Below, one piece after another: positions 14,806 to 16,178 of a stretch of DNA of 16,178 nucleotides. Where the stretch lies: the NCBI GenBank assembly GCA_016930995.1, contig JAFGFQ010000008.1, forward strand, positions 1-16,178, written 5' to 3'. Under the pieces are notes generated by a model that saw only the letters and a list, made by a program, of their open reading frames with translations, did not search any database and was not told where the DNA came from. The position numbers were made by a program, and so were the translations under genes. Position 1 is the first letter of the stretch; each line of letters begins with the position of its first letter. This stretch comes from Thermoplasmatota archaeon. GTDB lineage: Archaea > Thermoplasmatota > E2 > DHVEG-1.

Positions 14806-16178
14806 ATGAAGAACATAAAAGGAAAAGGTAAAAAGGCTGTTGTTTTTCTAATCGCATCTGTGTTCCTTACCGTAGCACTTACCCCACTTAACAGTGTAGC
14901 GCAGACTACAACCATCATCGAGAACAGTAATGAGATACTAAGAAATAACCAACCAATCATATCACAACAGGAAATAGACACCATACAACAGGAACTGTAT
15001 CGAACCGTTGACTTAACAAGAGGATGGTACTGGAAATCACCTTATCCAAATTATGCGCCACATACCCCTGGCGGGATGCCTGATTTTGATCAGAAACAAG
15101 ACCAATGGAAAACTATTGAACCAGGTCCCAATGGTGTTATCGATTCCACACTAGCGGGGGATGACATTTACAATCCTTCTGAAAACTGTATCGCCCCTGG
15201 CCCGAACGCGCATCTCGAATCAACCCCCCTGGTTGACGATGTCGCGGTATGGTCCTACTGTGGTCCTGTCGCGGTTGCGAACTGTTTCTGGTGGTTTGAC
15301 TCAAAATACGCAGACCCCACGGGAACACCCGGTGACGGAAAAGACACCTTTGATTTAGTCGAAGACTATGGTGCTGGGGATGACCATGCAAAAAACAATG
15401 TTCCATTGCTCATAGAAAAACTTGCAACGTATATGTTAACTACCTCAAAAGGCACCACCTATATCAGCGATATGCAAGACGGCATCGACGACTGGCTAAC
15501 AGACACCGGACTAAGCAGTAAATTTGAGGAAAACACATATAACAAACCGGAATTTGATTTCATCGAAGAGGAAATCGAAAGAAGCCAGGACGTGATCCTC
15601 TTGATGGGATATTACGATGTTGCACTTGGGGATAAAATCGTTGACCAGCAGCAGCCAGCATTTAACTATAATGACAATCTTAATACAGCTACTTGGTGGG
15701 ATTATCAAAGCTTTGTGCCCTCAGTAACACGGCTCGATGCGATACAAGTGTTCTTGGTCAGTAACGGTCCACCCTGTGATGTACAAATCAATGTCTATAA
15801 CACGCCTCAAGGAACCCCTATAGGAACATCGGTGTTAAACCCGGGAAATCTCCTCGCTCCGACATGGATCCAATTCCATTTTACGCCCCCCATGCCGTTA
15901 ACTCCGGGAAACACTTATTATTTTGATGTACTTGAACTGCAGAGCCCCGACCAATTCCATTATGAATGGTTCTATCTTAACTCCGCTGGCGCGTACCCGC
16001 CGGGACAAGGATGGCTTGATGCTACTTCGGTCAGTCCAAATGGTCCTTTTGACTGGGCATTTAAAACAGAGTATTACGACCCAGAGATAACCAGGGTCGG
16101 AGGTCATTATGTGACCTGTGCAGGTGTCAACTCAGAGGAATTTATGATTGCGTTTAGCGACCCCTGCTGGGATATACA
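14806..16178 (+). CDS. Secreted C39-like cysteine protease with inserted beta-sandwich domain (partial)
   Basis: The frame runs off the right edge after 457 codons with no stop. A signal peptide occupies residues about 1-33 (AVVFLIASVFLTVALTPLNS, then VAQ). The protease half follows: C152 in WSYCGPVAVANCFWW is the nucleophile of the papain-like C39/C39_2 fold, H434 lies in GGHYVTCAGVN, and D452 in FSDPCWD. Between them, after VILLMGYYD (263-271), residues about 281-425 form an extra domain: LDAIQVFLVSNGPPCDVQIN, GTPIGTSVLNPGNLL, TWIQFHFTPP, LTPGNTYYFDVL and DWAFKT, a jelly-roll seen in secreted bacterial and archaeal proteins. The domain sits just before the catalytic His. The role is probably extracellular peptide-bond cleavage; the insert may bind substrate or the cell surface. 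Start ATG 14806 follows GGGGAGG. Family assignment rests on motif order and spacing. Confidence 0.75.
   Translation, partial: MKNIKGKGKKAVVFLIASVFLTVALTPLNSVAQTTTIIENSNEILRNNQPIISQQEIDTIQQELYRTVDLTRGWYWKSPYPNYAPHTPGGMPDFDQKQDQWKTIEPGPNGVIDSTLAGDDIYNPSENCIAPGPNAHLESTPLVDDVAVWSYCGPVAVANCFWWFDSKYADPTGTPGDGKDTFDLVEDYGAGDDHAKNNVPLLIEKLATYMLTTSKGTTYISDMQDGIDDWLTDTGLSSKFEENTYNKPEFDFIEEEIERSQDVILLMGYYDVALGDKIVDQQQPAFNYNDNLNTATWWDYQSFVPSVTRLDAIQVFLVSNGPPCDVQINVYNTPQGTPIGTSVLNPGNLLAPTWIQFHFTPPMPLTPGNTYYFDVLELQSPDQFHYEWFYLNSAGAYPPGQGWLDATSVSPNGPFDWAFKTEYYDPEITRVGGHYVTCAGVNSEEFMIAFSDPCWDI

Noticed and set aside
1..16178. CRISPR array, tRNA, rRNA, IS element or transposase
   Set aside because: No regularly spaced repeats, tRNA-like cloverleaf, rRNA stretch, or transposase/integrase motif was seen on either strand. 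The only mobile element supported is the intein.

Overview
The window is archaeal DNA. Genes are preceded by TATA-type promoters and GGAGG/GAGGT ribosome sites, and the core of the window is an adjacent top6B-top6A pair encoding DNA topoisomerase VI. Several features recall the Thermoplasmatota/Euryarchaeota, especially sediment lineages that live on detrital protein: many secreted proteins with NosD-type beta-helix or Ig-like domains, and a papain-type secreted protease. The placement is an inference from protein style, because no rRNA gene is present. Thermoplasmatales in the strict sense use gyrase rather than topoisomerase VI, so a deeper or sister lineage is more likely.

Layout. 1-259 has no convincing gene. 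260-2349 (minus) is a two-gene operon of secreted proteins whose signal peptides share a 26-base identical stretch. 2586-7176 (plus) is top6B-top6A. top6B is interrupted by a 517-codon intein (2730-4280) with LAGLIDADG homing-endonuclease motifs, placed exactly after the ATP/Mg-binding Asn of the GHKL N-box. 7180-9330 is a run of small unrecognised genes: a two-helix membrane protein, a 46-aa ORF that looks leaderless, a 78-aa protein, a 75-aa protein faintly reminiscent of PC4-like ssDNA-binding folds, and a four-helix membrane protein. 9579-10859 is a secreted papain-family (C1A) protease. 10933-12148 holds a zinc-ribbon protein, a four-helix membrane protein and a small HExxH membrane metalloprotease candidate. 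12220-12645 (minus) is a Cys-rich protein with a duplicated four-Cys module. 12809-14590 is a secreted S15/CocE-type hydrolase. 14806 to the end is a secreted C39-like cysteine protease, cut by the window edge, with a beta-sandwich domain inserted between its catalytic Cys and His.

How the genes work together. Topoisomerase VI is a housekeeping type IIB enzyme that must splice its intein to become active. The right half looks like an extracellular protein-degradation locus (C1A, S15, C39-like), with each protease gene under its own promoter. The most noteworthy items are the intein site in Top6B, the nested-domain C39-like protease, the small leaderless ORF with a shared bidirectional TATA element, and the duplicated-Cys protein.
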